A DNA stretch of 64,000 bases from Sedimenticola thiotaurini (GCF_001007875.1 NZ_CP011412.1:2976001-3040000); one strand, 5' to 3'; positions 45,112 to 54,204 are shown, counted from the first letter of the stretch. Numbers and translations are program-made. Notes: generated from the letters alone by a model not told the origin.

Positions 45112-46150
45112 TGCCGGAACCCTTCAACTGGAGTTTCAGCAGGCTGCCGGCCCTGATCGGATCGAGGGCTACCCGCTCGCCCTCTTCCAGCCCCGAGAGG
45201 ACTGCGATGCGGTCATCGCCCCGTTTTTGGCCGGTCTGGATATGGCGCAGGGTGATCCGCTGTTCGGCATCCACCACATAGACGGCTGTCACTTCACTGC
45301 GATAGACCACCGCGGCGGTGGGGATCAGCAACTCCTCCATCTGGCCGATCTGGAAGCGGGTTTTCACCAGCATGCCCGGGAACAGTCCCGGTATTTGATC
45401 CGGCAGTTTCAGGCGCACCTTGAAAGTGGCGCTGGCGGCATCGGCAAACGGAAAAATGGTTGCCTTGGTGGCTTCTACACTGCGCCCATCTGGCAAGATG
45501 ATGCGAACGTCGGGCTGCTGCCGGATGGCTGGAATCAGGCTCTGGGGTACATCAACCGAGACTCGCAGTTGATCCACCGAGATGCCGCTGATCAGCTGCT
45601 GGCCTGGTGAGGCGGTCTCGCCGATCTCGATCATGCGCTCGGTGACGATGCCGGCATAGGGCGCCCGGATGCGGGTGTATTCCAGCTGCTCCCGCGCCTG
45701 GTTGAGGGCGGCCACAGCGGCTTGTTGCCGTGCTTTCGACGCCTTCAGGTTGGCGGTTGCCTTATCCATGGCGGATTGGGCCACCAGCTTACGCTGGAAG
45801 ATCTCACGGGTGCGTTCGTAGTCGCGGCTGGCCTCCTGCAGCACCGCATCGGCCGCTTTCAAATCGGCTTCGGCCTGCTCCAGTCGGGCGCGCTGCTCGG
45901 TATCTTTGAGCCGGATGATGGTCTCGCCCTGTTCGACGAAATCGTCCACATCCACCAGAATCTCCACCACCTGTCCACTGGTCTGGGCCGACACGGTGGA
46001 CTGGTTGATCGCTTCCACCACGCCATCCAGCCGGTATTCACGGGGCATGGTGACCCGTTGAGCCGTGTCGGTTGCCAGCTTGTCGGCAGCAAAGGTGGAG
46101 CTGACCGGAAAGGCAAGAAAGAGTAACAGGGAGAACGTTAGGGATCGCAT
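45104..46150 (-). CDS. RND efflux periplasmic adaptor (membrane fusion protein)
   Basis: The 348-residue adaptor joins the RND pump to an outer-membrane channel. It has a signal peptide (MRSLTFSLLLFLAFPVSSTFA), a lipoyl half (VVEILVDVDDFVEQGETIIRL), a helical hairpin (about 90-150), the second lipoyl half (YTRIRAPYAGIVTERMIEIG) and beta-barrel domains. ATG 46150 has AAGGA upstream; an ATG ten codons earlier is possible but spoils the signal peptide. First gene of the pump operon. Confidence 0.92.
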   Translation of the reverse strand: MRSLTFSLLLFLAFPVSSTFAADKLATDTAQRVTMPREYRLDGVVEAINQSTVSAQTSGQVVEILVDVDDFVEQGETIIRLKDTEQRARLEQAEADLKAADAVLQEASRDYERTREIFQRKLVAQSAMDKATANLKASKARQQAAVAALNQAREQLEYTRIRAPYAGIVTERMIEIGETASPGQQLISGISVDQLRVSVDVPQSLIPAIRQQPDVRIILPDGRSVEATKATIFPFADAASATFKVRLKLPDQIPGLFPGMLVKTRFQIGQMEELLIPTAAVVYRSEVTAVYVVDAEQRITLRHIQTGQKRGDDRIAVLSGLEEGERVALDPIRAGSLLKLQLKGSGNE

Positions 46151-46263
46151 CGGGGGTCCTTCATTGCGCCAGCGTTTCATAAATCTGAATTGCTGCGTCT
46201 ACGAGAATGGTTTCATTTTCAGATGGTTGCGGTTTATCGGGCTGCTCCCAACCGCGTCTATCT

Positions 46264-46288
46264 TACCGCGGCTGGCCGGTCCGCGGTA
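46264..46288. promoter_or_regulatory. Palindrome between adaptor and SPFH genes
   Basis: TACCGCGG and CCGCGGTA form a perfect 8-bp inverted repeat with a nine-base centre, 114 bases upstream of the RND adaptor. It could be an operator; no regulator gene is adjacent. Confidence 0.3.
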
Positions 46289-46420
46289 GGGATGGAGCGG
46301 TCACATCTCCCTGTTTTTTTCCGGGGAAATAGTTTCCAATTATGGGTTATGCAGTGACCATATGCGCCGCAATGGCGGCAGGGTATACTCGGGCGGATCT
46401 TAAGTCATGGAGAAATATCA

Positions 46421-47344
46421 ATGGAACTCTTTTCCGTAGCGGTGCTGGTATTGGCGGTGGTGATCGTGGCCCTGGGGGTCAAACGGGTGCCCCAGGGCAT
46501 GGAGTATACGGTGGAACGCTTTGGCCGCTATACCAAGACGCTACGTCCCGGACTGAACCTGATCATTCCGTTGGTGGACAGTGTCGGGGCCAAGCTGAAC
46601 ATGATGGAACAGGTGCTGGATGTGCCTTCCCAGGAGGTGATCACCAAAGACAACGCCATGGTGACTGTGGATGGCGTGGTCTTTTTCCAGGTCCTGGATG
46701 CGGCCAAGGCCGCCTACGAGGTGAGTCAGCTGACCCACGCGATCCTGAATCTGACCATGACCAACGTCCGGACCGTGATGGGCTCGATGGATCTGGATGA
46801 GCTGCTCTCCATGCGTGACCAGATCAACGCCAAGCTGCTGGCGGTGGTGGATGATGCCACTACCCCCTGGGGTATCAAAGTGACCCGTATCGAGATCAAG
46901 GATATCTCGCCGCCCCGGGATCTGGTGGATGCCATGGCGCGCCAGATGAAGGCGGAACGGGAGAAGCGTGCCCAGATCCTGGAGGCCGAGGGTATGCGGC
47001 AGGCCGAGATTCTCAAGGCGGAAGGCGAGAAGCAGGCTGCCATTCTGGAGGCGGAAGGTGAGCGGGAAGCCGCCTTCAGGGAGGCGGAAGCGCGAGAGCG
47101 CCTGGCCGAGGCTGAGGCCAAGGCAACCATGATGGTATCCCAGGCTATCGCCAAGGGTGATGTGAACGCGATCAACTACTTTGTCGCCCAGAAGTATACC
47201 GAGGCGCTGAAGGATATCGCCTCTGCACCCAACCAGAAGTTGATCATGATGCCGCTGGAGGCTTCCAGCCTGATCGGTTCGGTTGGGGGAATCGCCGAGC
47301 TGGCCCGGGAGGCGGTCGGAAAATCGAATCGGGGTGAACCGTGA
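46421..47344 (+). CDS. SPFH/stomatin-family membrane protein
   Basis: The 307-residue protein has one N-terminal membrane helix (1-20), an SPFH/band-7 domain (VPQGMEYTVERFGRY, LDVPSQEVITKDNAMVTVDG) and a long Ala/Glu-rich coiled coil (about 180-245). This is the QmcA/stomatin type, which forms membrane microdomain scaffolds. GGAG lies upstream of the ATG. It overlaps the NfeD gene by one base (TGATG), a conserved pairing. Confidence 0.93.
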   Translation: MELFSVAVLVLAVVIVALGVKRVPQGMEYTVERFGRYTKTLRPGLNLIIPLVDSVGAKLNMMEQVLDVPSQEVITKDNAMVTVDGVVFFQVLDAAKAAYEVSQLTHAILNLTMTNVRTVMGSMDLDELLSMRDQINAKLLAVVDDATTPWGIKVTRIEIKDISPPRDLVDAMARQMKAEREKRAQILEAEGMRQAEILKAEGEKQAAILEAEGEREAAFREAEARERLAEAEAKATMMVSQAIAKGDVNAINYFVAQKYTEALKDIASAPNQKLIMMPLEASSLIGSVGGIAELAREAVGKSNRGEP

Positions 47345-47796
47345 TGGAGCTGTTTGATGCCGCCACCTATTGGCACTGGTGGGTGCTGGGGGTGATCCTG
47401 GTGGTATTGGAGGTGTTCTCGCCCGGCGCCTTCTTCCTCTGGATGGCCATCTCGGCAGGTATCGTCGGCCTGGCCACCCTGCTGGTACCGGGACTGGGCT
47501 GGGAGATCCAGGTACTGTTTTTTGCCCTGTTCAGTGTCAGCAGTATCGTGGCCTGGCGGCTCTACCTGCTGAAACACCCCACCCCCAGTGATCAACCGCG
47601 GCTGAACCGCCGTGGCGAACAGTATATCGACCGGGTATTCACTCTGGATCAACCGGTGGTGAACGGACGCGGCAAGATCAAAGTGGATGATACTATCTGG
47701 AAAATTGAGGGTGCCGACTGCCCGAGCGGAACCCGGATAAAAGTGGTCGGTGTGGATGGCGTAGTGTTGCAAGTGGAGAAATTGCGGGAGACTTAG
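47344..47796 (+). CDS. NfeD-like membrane protein
   Basis: The 150-residue protein has two to three membrane helices (about 10-75) and a C-terminal OB-fold NfeD domain (LNRRGEQYIDRVFTLDQPVVNGRGKIKVDDTIW, cited in part). It lacks the ClpP-type protease half, so it is the short NfeD type that partners with SPFH proteins. Translation is coupled to the upstream gene. Confidence 0.9.
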   Translation: MELFDAATYWHWWVLGVILVVLEVFSPGAFFLWMAISAGIVGLATLLVPGLGWEIQVLFFALFSVSSIVAWRLYLLKHPTPSDQPRLNRRGEQYIDRVFTLDQPVVNGRGKIKVDDTIWKIEGADCPSGTRIKVVGVDGVVLQVEKLRET

Positions 47797-47864
47797 TGGA
47801 ATGACCGGGAAATGATGTGCTAGCCTTGGGCTGATTTTTCCCGGTCCTGACAATAACCAGAACA

Positions 47865-48800
47865 ATGACTACTCCGAACTATCGACTCGTTTTCAGCGGT
47901 AAACTACGCAAGGGATTCAAGCACGCAGAGGTGCAGGAAGCCTTGGCGCAGCTGCTCAAGATATCGCCGGAGCAGGCGGGACATTTGATACAGGGAGACC
48001 GCTTCAGAATCAAAAAAGCGCTGGAAAAGTCCAAGGCCGAGCACCTGCTGGAGAAAGTCAGGGCGCGTGGTGCAGAGTGTTCCATCGAGCCGATCGGTCC
48101 CCCGGTGCGCGCCGCCACGCCCAGTCCCGAAAAATCCCCGCCAGAGAGTGCTGCCGCGACGACGGATGAACCGCTGTCGCTGGACCTGCCAGAGCCGGTT
48201 ATGGATCCGGAGGCGACCCGTCCACTGACCGCGGTTCAGCCCCAGGGAGTCAAGAAGATCGTGCTGGAGGAGGGGGAGCGTGCGGCTTACCGTCCGGATG
48301 ACGATTCGGCAAATGTGGGGGTCTTCCTGGAGCGGAGTACGGCTGTAAAGCGTGATGACCCGGAGCAGGAGGAGGCGCAACGGAAAAAACGCCTGCTCTG
48401 GATTGGCGCGGGCATAGTGGCACTGTTGATCGTGGGTCTGGTGCTGGTTCTGCCTATGCTGACAGCAGAGCCGGAGGAGCCTGCCCTGGCCACAACCCCC
48501 GTCAAACCGGTGGATCCCCAACTGGCGCAGACCAATCGTCGCCTCGGACAACTCAATCGATCCATCAAGGTGTGGATGATCCAGTACGGTTCGGGATTCA
48601 ATCCGGCCCAGGTGACGCTGGATCGGTTGCAGCAGGATCTGGGTATCGGTGAGCAGGATATGCTGGACGGCTGGGGAACGGCGCTCCGTTTTGAGCCGGG
48701 CGAAGAGAGTTACCAGGTCTCCTCCGCAGGTCCTGACAAGGTTTTCGGCAGCAAGGATGACCTGGTGCGGAAGACGTCAGTTAAAGATGGCCTGCGTTAA
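47865..48800 (+). CDS. Membrane protein with type II pseudopilin-like C-terminus
   Basis: The 311-residue protein has three parts. Residues 1-75 (YRLVFSGKLRKGFKHAEV, LEKVRARGAECSIEP) match a small domain found at the start of several proteobacterial membrane proteins. A Pro/Glu linker leads to one membrane helix (about 176-200). The last 60 residues (DGWGTALRFEPG, YQVSSAGPDKVFGSKDDL) look like the C-terminal, calcium-binding region of GspG pseudopilins, but the pilin N-terminus is missing. Function unknown. Confidence 0.75.
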   Translation: MTTPNYRLVFSGKLRKGFKHAEVQEALAQLLKISPEQAGHLIQGDRFRIKKALEKSKAEHLLEKVRARGAECSIEPIGPPVRAATPSPEKSPPESAAATTDEPLSLDLPEPVMDPEATRPLTAVQPQGVKKIVLEEGERAAYRPDDDSANVGVFLERSTAVKRDDPEQEEAQRKKRLLWIGAGIVALLIVGLVLVLPMLTAEPEEPALATTPVKPVDPQLAQTNRRLGQLNRSIKVWMIQYGSGFNPAQVTLDRLQQDLGIGEQDMLDGWGTALRFEPGEESYQVSSAGPDKVFGSKDDLVRKTSVKDGLR

Positions 48801-48912
48801 ACCGATACTGGGGTTGGCTGGACAAAAGATCTGCGTGCCCGTAAGTCAGGTACAGGGCGCAATTGGCACAAACGGGGAAGTGTAGCTGTTACAAGGTTGG
48901 TCAGGTCACCAA

Positions 48913-49566
48913 TCAGCGGGTGCCAAATACCACGATAGTCTTACCTTTTACATAAACCAGGCCCTGCTCTTCCAGATTCTTCAGTACCCGCCCGGCCATC
49001 TCCCGGGAACAACCGACAATGCGACCGATCTCCTGGCGGGTGATGCGAATCTGCATGCCGTCAGGGTGGGTCATGGCATCCGGTTGTTTACACAGCTCCA
49101 GCAAGGTACCGGCGACCCGGCCGGTGACGTCGAGAAACGCCAGGTGTCCCACTTTCCGGCTGGTGTGGATCAGGCGCTGGGTCAGCTGACCGCCGATGGC
49201 GTAGAGAATATCCTTGGCATGTTCCTTCAGCTCACCTTCGAGTAACTGCTCCAGGCGCACATAGCTGATCTCTGCCAGCATGCAGTCTGTGCGGGTGCGA
49301 ACCAGGGAGCTGCGATTGGGTTGGGAGATGAACAGGCCCATTTCACCAATAAAATCTCCCTTGTTGAGGTAGGTGAGGATGATCTCCTTGCCCTCTTCAT
49401 CCTCGATCAGGATGGTGACCGATCCATCGACGATGTAGTAGAGAATATCAGCCCGATCGCCCGGATGGATGATATCCGTTTTGGCAGGATAGCGGCGTCT
49501 GTGACAGAACGACAGAAAGGGCTTTAGAAAAGCAGGTTCCTGTTCTGGTGGCTTGATAATACTCAT
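48913..49566 (-). CDS. crp: cAMP receptor protein (Crp/Vfr)
   Basis: The 217-residue regulator has a cyclic-nucleotide domain ([27 protein letters not shown]) with the Glu and Arg-Ser pair that bind cAMP, a long C-helix and an HTH ([25 protein letters not shown]). [15 protein letters not shown] and [13 protein letters not shown] are almost identical to E. coli CRP, more so than to FNR-type proteins, and no Fe-S Cys set is present. It diverges from an OsmC gene, the same neighbour as in E. coli (yhfA). Confidence 0.94.
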   Translation of the reverse strand: MSIIKPPEQEPAFLKPFLSFCHRRRYPAKTDIIHPGDRADILYYIVDGSVTILIEDEEGKEIILTYLNKGDFIGEMGLFISQPNRSSLVRTRTDCMLAEISYVRLEQLLEGELKEHAKDILYAIGGQLTQRLIHTSRKVGHLAFLDVTGRVAGTLLELCKQPDAMTHPDGMQIRITRQEIGRIVGCSREMAGRVLKNLEEQGLVYVKGKTIVVFGTR

Positions 49567-49682
49567 GTTCGACCTTCTGGCTAAGGACTGGGAATGAAAC
49601 GTTCCACTGGGATTCTATGTGAGCTCCTCCTGATTGTCGAACTATGCTAGTCTCCAGGGCTTTATAAAGTTGCGAGTATGTG

Positions 49683-50099
49683 ATGAAAGCACGGGTAAAA
49701 TGGGTCGAGCAGACCCTCATGGTGGGTGAATCTGGCAGTGGCCATGCGGTGGTGATGGATGGCCCGCCCGATTTCGGTGGACGCAACCTGGGTGTGCGGC
49801 CGATGGAGATGTTGCTGCTGGGGCTGGGCGGCTGTACTCAGTTCGATGTGGTGCATATTCTGCGCAAGGGGCGCCATCAGGTGACGCTCTGTGAAGTGGA
49901 ACTGGAGGCGGAGCGCGCTGACACCGATCCGAAGGTGTTCACCCGTATCCATGTCCACTTCCGGCTGGCCGGACCTGGCCTGACTGAAAAGGCGGTCGAG
50001 CGGGCGGTGCGGTTGAGTGCGGAGAAATATTGCTCGGCGTCGATCATGCTGGGTCAGGTGGTGGAGATCAGCCACGATTTTGAGCTGGTGGCTGAATAG
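49683..50099 (+). CDS. OsmC family protein (YhfA-like)
   Basis: The 138-residue protein has the OsmC/Ohr fold with the two redox Cys in LLLGLGGCTQFDVV and EKYCSASIML, so a thiol-peroxidase activity is plausible. Its place next to crp and its size match YhfA of E. coli. ATG 49683 is preferred over the GTG directly before it; no clear ribosome site. Confidence 0.9.
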   Translation: MKARVKWVEQTLMVGESGSGHAVVMDGPPDFGGRNLGVRPMEMLLLGLGGCTQFDVVHILRKGRHQVTLCEVELEAERADTDPKVFTRIHVHFRLAGPGLTEKAVERAVRLSAEKYCSASIMLGQVVEISHDFELVAE

Positions 50100-50117
50100 C
50101 CCAGAAGCAGTGCCCGC

Positions 50118-51248
50118 CTAAGACAAGCGGTTCTTGAACTCCTGGTAACCGAAGGTGCGGATCATGCGCAGTTGGTCGTCGGTAGTCCAGATAGCCAGTG
50201 AAGGCAGGTTGACACCGTTGAAGGTGGTGTTTTTGACGAAGGTGTAGTGGATCATATCTTCCAGTACGATTTTGTCGCCCACCTGCAGCGGTTGTCGAAA
50301 GGCGTAGTCCCCGATCACATCTCCGGCCAGACAGGTGTTGCCCCCCAGTCGATAGGTGTAGGGCGTACTGCCCGCTTCGCCGGCGCCGCGTACATTGGGG
50401 CGGTAGGGCATCTCCAGCACGTCCGGCATATGGGCTGCGGCCGAGGTGTCCAGAATGGCTATATCCATGTTGTTGTGCACGATATCCAGCACTGAAGCCA
50501 CCAGCGGGCCGGTCTGCCAGCCGACCGCGCCACCCGGTTCCAGGTACACTTCGACGCCGTAGCGTTGGCGGAAATCACGCACCAGGCGGATCAACAGTTC
50601 CACGTCATAACCCTGACGGGTCATCAGGTGTCCACCGCCAAAGTTGATCCACTTCATCTGCGGTATCCATTCGCCAAAGCGCTGTTCAAAGGCGGCCAGG
50701 GTCCGCTCCAGACTCTCTGCGCCGCATTCGCACAGGGCATGAAAATGCAGCCCCTCGATCCCCTCCAGTGCCTCCGGGTGGAACTCCTCGGGGGTGACTC
50801 CGAGCCGGGATGTGCTGCCGCAGGGGTTGTACATATCCACCGCCACTTCGGCCACCTGGGGGTTGACCCGGATGGCGCAGGAGACACCGGCCGCCAATGC
50901 CTGTGGGCCAAAGCGGCGCCACTGACTGAACGAGTTGAAGGTGACGTGGTGGGCCAGTTTGAGGATCTCCGGGAACTCCGCCTCGCTGTAGGCGGGCGCG
51001 TAGACATGCACCTCCCTGCCAAACTCTTCGGCGGCCAGCCGGGCCTCATTCAGGGAACTGGCGGTACAGCCGTGCAACACTTCCCGGATGATCGGGAAGG
51101 TGCTCCACATGGCGTAGCCTTTCAGCGCCAGGATAATCTTGCCGCCGGACTCCCGCTGCACCCGGTCCATCAGGGCCAGGTTGGCGCGCAGTTTCTCCTC
51201 CTCAAGCACGTAGCAGGGGGTGGGGATTCGGGCGATGTCGAGGGTCAT
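50118..51248 (-). CDS. nspC: Carboxynorspermidine/carboxyspermidine decarboxylase
   Basis: The 376-residue PLP enzyme (alanine-racemase fold) decarboxylates carboxy(nor)spermidine. Visible: IPTPCYVLEEEKLRANLAL, the PLP Lys in IILALKGYAMWS, HALCECGAESL, INFGGGH and LEPGGAVGW. It ends the second step of the carboxyspermidine route and is next to the dehydrogenase. ATG 51248 is chosen; the frame runs on into the neighbour without homology. Confidence 0.92.
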   Translation of the reverse strand: MTLDIARIPTPCYVLEEEKLRANLALMDRVQRESGGKIILALKGYAMWSTFPIIREVLHGCTASSLNEARLAAEEFGREVHVYAPAYSEAEFPEILKLAHHVTFNSFSQWRRFGPQALAAGVSCAIRVNPQVAEVAVDMYNPCGSTSRLGVTPEEFHPEALEGIEGLHFHALCECGAESLERTLAAFEQRFGEWIPQMKWINFGGGHLMTRQGYDVELLIRLVRDFRQRYGVEVYLEPGGAVGWQTGPLVASVLDIVHNNMDIAILDTSAAAHMPDVLEMPYRPNVRGAGEAGSTPYTYRLGGNTCLAGDVIGDYAFRQPLQVGDKIVLEDMIHYTFVKNTTFNGVNLPSLAIWTTDDQLRMIRTFGYQEFKNRLS

Positions 51249-51264
51249 GGCGGTTTCCGGCTCC

Positions 51265-52479
51265 TTACTCGGGCAGGGCGTCGATATCGATGTCGGTGGC
51301 CACGTCGGTCCAGGGCAGACCGTGCTGGTTGAGTGCCGCCATGAAGGGGTCGGGATCGAACTCCTCCATGTTCCAGACACCGGGTTTCATCCACTTGCCA
51401 GTCAGCATCATCATGGCGCCGATCATAGCCGGTACGCCGGTGGTATAGGAGACGCCCTGGGCGTTGGTCTCCCGGTAGCAGGTCTGGTGGTCACAGATGT
51501 TGTAGACATAACGGGAGACCGGCTGACCGTTCTTGCTGCCCTTGACGATACAACCGATATTGGTTTTGCCGACGGTGCGCGGGCCGAGTGTGGCCGGATC
51601 CGGTAACAGTGCCTTGAGGAATTGGATCGGCACGATCTCGCGGCCCTCAAACATGATCGGCTCGATGGAGTCCAGGCCGATATTGCGGAACACCTCCAGG
51701 TGTTTCAAATAAGCATCGCCAAAGGTCATCCAGAAGCGCATGCGCTTGACCCCTTTCAGGTTCTTGGAGAGTGATTCCATCTCTTCGTGATAGAGCAGGT
51801 ACATCTTTTTCGGGCCGACCTGCTCGAAATCGAAGGTGTGATGGATCTCCATGGGCTTGGTCTCGACCCATCTGCCGTTTTCATAATAGCGGCCGTTGGC
51901 GGTCACCTCGCGGATGTTGATCTCGGGGTTGAAGTTGGTGGCGAAGGCGTAGCCATGGTCGCCGCCGTTGCAGTCCAGGATATCCACCGTGTCGATCTGG
52001 TCGAAGTGATGTTTCTGCATGTGGGCGCAGAACACATTGGTGACACCGGGATCAAAGCCGGAGCCAAGCAGTGCCATCAGCCCGGCCTGCTCGAAGCGAT
52101 CCCGGTAGGCCCACTGCCACTTATACTCAAATTTGGCCTCGTCCAGCGGCTCGTAGTTGGCGGTGTCCAGGTAGTGTACGCCGGTCTCCAGGCAGGCATC
52201 CATGATGGTCAGATCCTGGTAGGGTAGCGCCACGTTGATCACCATGGCCGGCTTGATCTGTTTGATCAGCGCCACCAGTTCGGGAACCTTGTCCGCGTCC
52301 ACCTGAGCGGTCTGGATGGTTCTGCCGGTCTTTTCCGCCACCTCGGTGGCAATCTGGTCACACTTGGAGCGGGTGCGGCTGGCCAGGTGGATGCCGCTGA
52401 ACACCTCCGGCACCTGGGCGCACTTGTGCGCGACTACCCGGCCCACGCCGCCGGCTCCGATAATCAGTACAGTACTCAT
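51265..52479 (-). CDS. Carboxynorspermidine/carboxyspermidine dehydrogenase (Lys1-like)
   Basis: The 404-residue saccharopine-dehydrogenase-like enzyme condenses aspartate semialdehyde with a diamine to carboxy(nor)spermidine. The NAD(P) motif is VLIIGAGGVGRVVAHK at the N-terminus; DTANYEP and GFDPGVTNVFCAH are family hallmarks. It is followed by nspC after 16 bases, so the two make a full pathway for (nor)spermidine that bypasses SpeE and decarboxylated SAM. ATG 52479. Confidence 0.92.
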   Translation of the reverse strand: MSTVLIIGAGGVGRVVAHKCAQVPEVFSGIHLASRTRSKCDQIATEVAEKTGRTIQTAQVDADKVPELVALIKQIKPAMVINVALPYQDLTIMDACLETGVHYLDTANYEPLDEAKFEYKWQWAYRDRFEQAGLMALLGSGFDPGVTNVFCAHMQKHHFDQIDTVDILDCNGGDHGYAFATNFNPEINIREVTANGRYYENGRWVETKPMEIHHTFDFEQVGPKKMYLLYHEEMESLSKNLKGVKRMRFWMTFGDAYLKHLEVFRNIGLDSIEPIMFEGREIVPIQFLKALLPDPATLGPRTVGKTNIGCIVKGSKNGQPVSRYVYNICDHQTCYRETNAQGVSYTTGVPAMIGAMMMLTGKWMKPGVWNMEEFDPDPFMAALNQHGLPWTDVATDIDIDALPE

Positions 52480-52514
52480 GGTCTTAGTATTCCTTAAAGG
52501 ATTAGTAAGGGTAT

Positions 52515-52528
52515 ACCCTGCGCAGGGT
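52515..52528. promoter_or_regulatory. 14-bp palindrome upstream of the carboxyspermidine genes
   Basis: ACCCTGCGCAGGGT is a perfect palindrome 36 bases before the start. It could be an operator or RNA hairpin. No regulator gene adjoins. Confidence 0.3.
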
Positions 52529-52700
52529 GGTCTTCTCTCCCCTCGCGTGTGCCGGAACGGCATTTCAGAGCGAACCTGCAGCCTCCGTAGAACCGGGTCG
52601 GGTGCTTGGTTTTCGGGTGCTGAAAGAGGGTCGCAATCATAACAGTAGAAGAGGGTGCAGTCATTACGTCCGCGTGTCTGGCGTGGGGTTTCAGCGGGTG

Positions 52701-53885
52701 CTACGGATGGTTATTCAGACTCTGATTGATCAGTTCAACCGGGTGTACGGTACGAATCGTTTGGGGGGACTGGCGCACTTCCCTGGCCAACTGCAGGGCA
52801 CAACCGCTGTTGCTGGTGGCCAGGAACTGCAACTGCTGCAATGCTACCTGCCGGATCGCCCGGGAGCCCAGTGCATCGGACATGGCCGGTTGTTCCAGCA
52901 GGTAACTGCCAGCCGCTCCGCAACAATCGATCTGGTCCAGGCAAACCAGCCGGAGATCGGGAATTCGCCGTAACAGCTGTTCCGGCTCATTGGTCAGTTC
53001 CAATGGATATTTAAGGGTACAGGGTGAGTGCAGCCCAACAGTGCAATCCATAGCGTTGAGTTGGCACTCCGTCGGCCAGTGGCAACGGTTCAGGAATTGG
53101 CTGATCTCATAGAGCGGGGCGGCAAACGGATGGCGGGTCAACTGGGCGCCACAGCCACTGGCCAGGTAGATAATCGCGTCCAGTCCCTGGTTGTCAAAGG
53201 CCCGTTGATTGACGTTGCTCATGCGTTCGGCGCTGGTCGGGTCGCCTCCGTGCTGATGCATGGCTCCGCAACACCCCTGGTTTTCAGGGACCACCACCTC
53301 ATATCCCAATCGGGTCAGGACGGCGATAGCCGCATCCAGTGCGGGTCGATCACTGATGCGTCCCGCGCAACCGGTAAAGAGGCCGACACGTCCCTGTTTA
53401 GGGGAGCTGGTCGGGTAGCGTGGGCGCCAACTGCCCAATCTGGCCCGGTTCGGCAGCAGATCGTCCAGGCGACGCATCTTTTTGCCGATCAGCGGGCGCA
53501 ACAGCTGACGCAGACCGGTGTGGGTGTAGAGCCATAAACCGATTCGGCTCCATCCCTGGTAGGGCAGTCGGGTAATCAGGGAGTGGATGATCCGCTGTCT
53601 GCGGGTCTGGGATCGGGTTGCCCGGTAACCATCAATCAGGCGGCTGTAGTCGACGCCGGAGGGGCAGGCGGACTGGCAGGCAAGACAGCCGAGGCAGCGA
53701 TCCAGATGCCGGTGGGCCCGTTGACTGTCCAGTGCGCCACTGGCTATTCCCTGTATCAGGGATATGCGTCCCCGGGGCGAGTCACCTTCATCCTGGGTCA
53801 GTTTGTAGGTGGGACAGTGGGGCAGACAGATCCCGCATTTGACGCAGCGGTCAGCCTCTTTCAGTAGGGCGTCGTTGTGATTCAC
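52701..53885 (-). CDS. GlcF-like Fe-S oxidoreductase
   Basis: This protein of about 394 residues has two 4Fe-4S ferredoxin motifs (CVKCGICLPHCPTY, CLGCLACQSACPSG) and two CCG domains (GCCGAMHQHGG, DCCGAAGSYLL). The pattern is that of the glycolate-oxidase iron-sulfur subunit GlcF. No glcD or glcE lies nearby. The start is unclear: GTG 53885 is used; TTG codons at 53909 and 53915 would add up to ten residues, and none has a clear ribosome site. Confidence 0.85.
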   Translation of the reverse strand: MNHNDALLKEADRCVKCGICLPHCPTYKLTQDEGDSPRGRISLIQGIASGALDSQRAHRHLDRCLGCLACQSACPSGVDYSRLIDGYRATRSQTRRQRIIHSLITRLPYQGWSRIGLWLYTHTGLRQLLRPLIGKKMRRLDDLLPNRARLGSWRPRYPTSSPKQGRVGLFTGCAGRISDRPALDAAIAVLTRLGYEVVVPENQGCCGAMHQHGGDPTSAERMSNVNQRAFDNQGLDAIIYLASGCGAQLTRHPFAAPLYEISQFLNRCHWPTECQLNAMDCTVGLHSPCTLKYPLELTNEPEQLLRRIPDLRLVCLDQIDCCGAAGSYLLEQPAMSDALGSRAIRQVALQQLQFLATSNSGCALQLAREVRQSPQTIRTVHPVELINQSLNNHP

Positions 53886-54057
53886 GGTGTCTGACGTGGT
53901 CTGTTTCAAGATCAAAGCCGGTTTGTCGGGGTGGCCCTTGGGATTGGTCGGGTGAGGTCCTTCGGTTGCTGAGTGTCGTGGCAGGGCGGGATGATGTCAA
54001 TTCATAAAGCAGATGACGATAGGGGTTGACAGAAAAATCACTATATTAGAAAATTAT
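53886..54057. other. Intergenic region glcF-like / sRNA candidate
   Basis: No gene. It contains a perfect TTGACA (54026-54031) whose expected -10 position reads GAAAAT, so the promoter for the transcript that follows is only half convincing. Confidence 0.4.
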
Positions 54058-54154
54058 GAAACTTTAAATGCAGATGCATTTTTAAGTACTCCATCCTCCT
54101 TTGGTGGTTTATATTATTAAAAGGCGTAGCTTCCCCTGCTACGCCTCTTTTTTT
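54058..54154 (+). ncRNA. Candidate small RNA with anti-Shine-Dalgarno loop
   Basis: No plus-strand gene lies upstream, yet a strong intrinsic terminator ends here (9-bp stem AGGCGTAGC / GCTACGCCT, then TTTTTTT, 54122-54154). Before it stand two further hairpins: AAATGC-AGAT-GCATTT (54066-54081) and CCATC-CTCCTTT-GGTGG (54091-54107). The second exposes CUCCUUU, complementary to ribosome sites, a feature of regulatory sRNAs such as the CCUCCUCCC-motif RNAs of alphaproteobacteria. TTGACA at 54026 may be the -35. The 5' end is a guess. Confidence 0.55.
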
Positions 54155-54175
54155 GAATAAATAGTTCACCGGGCC

Positions 54176-54204
54176 TTGCCAGCGCGCGCGGGGTCCGGTA
54201 ATAT
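54176..54204 (+). promoter_or_regulatory. rplM promoter
   Basis: TTGCCA (54176-54181), a 17-base spacer and TAATAT (54199-54204) form a good sigma-70 promoter. Transcription would start near 54211, 45 bases before rplM. Confidence 0.65.
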
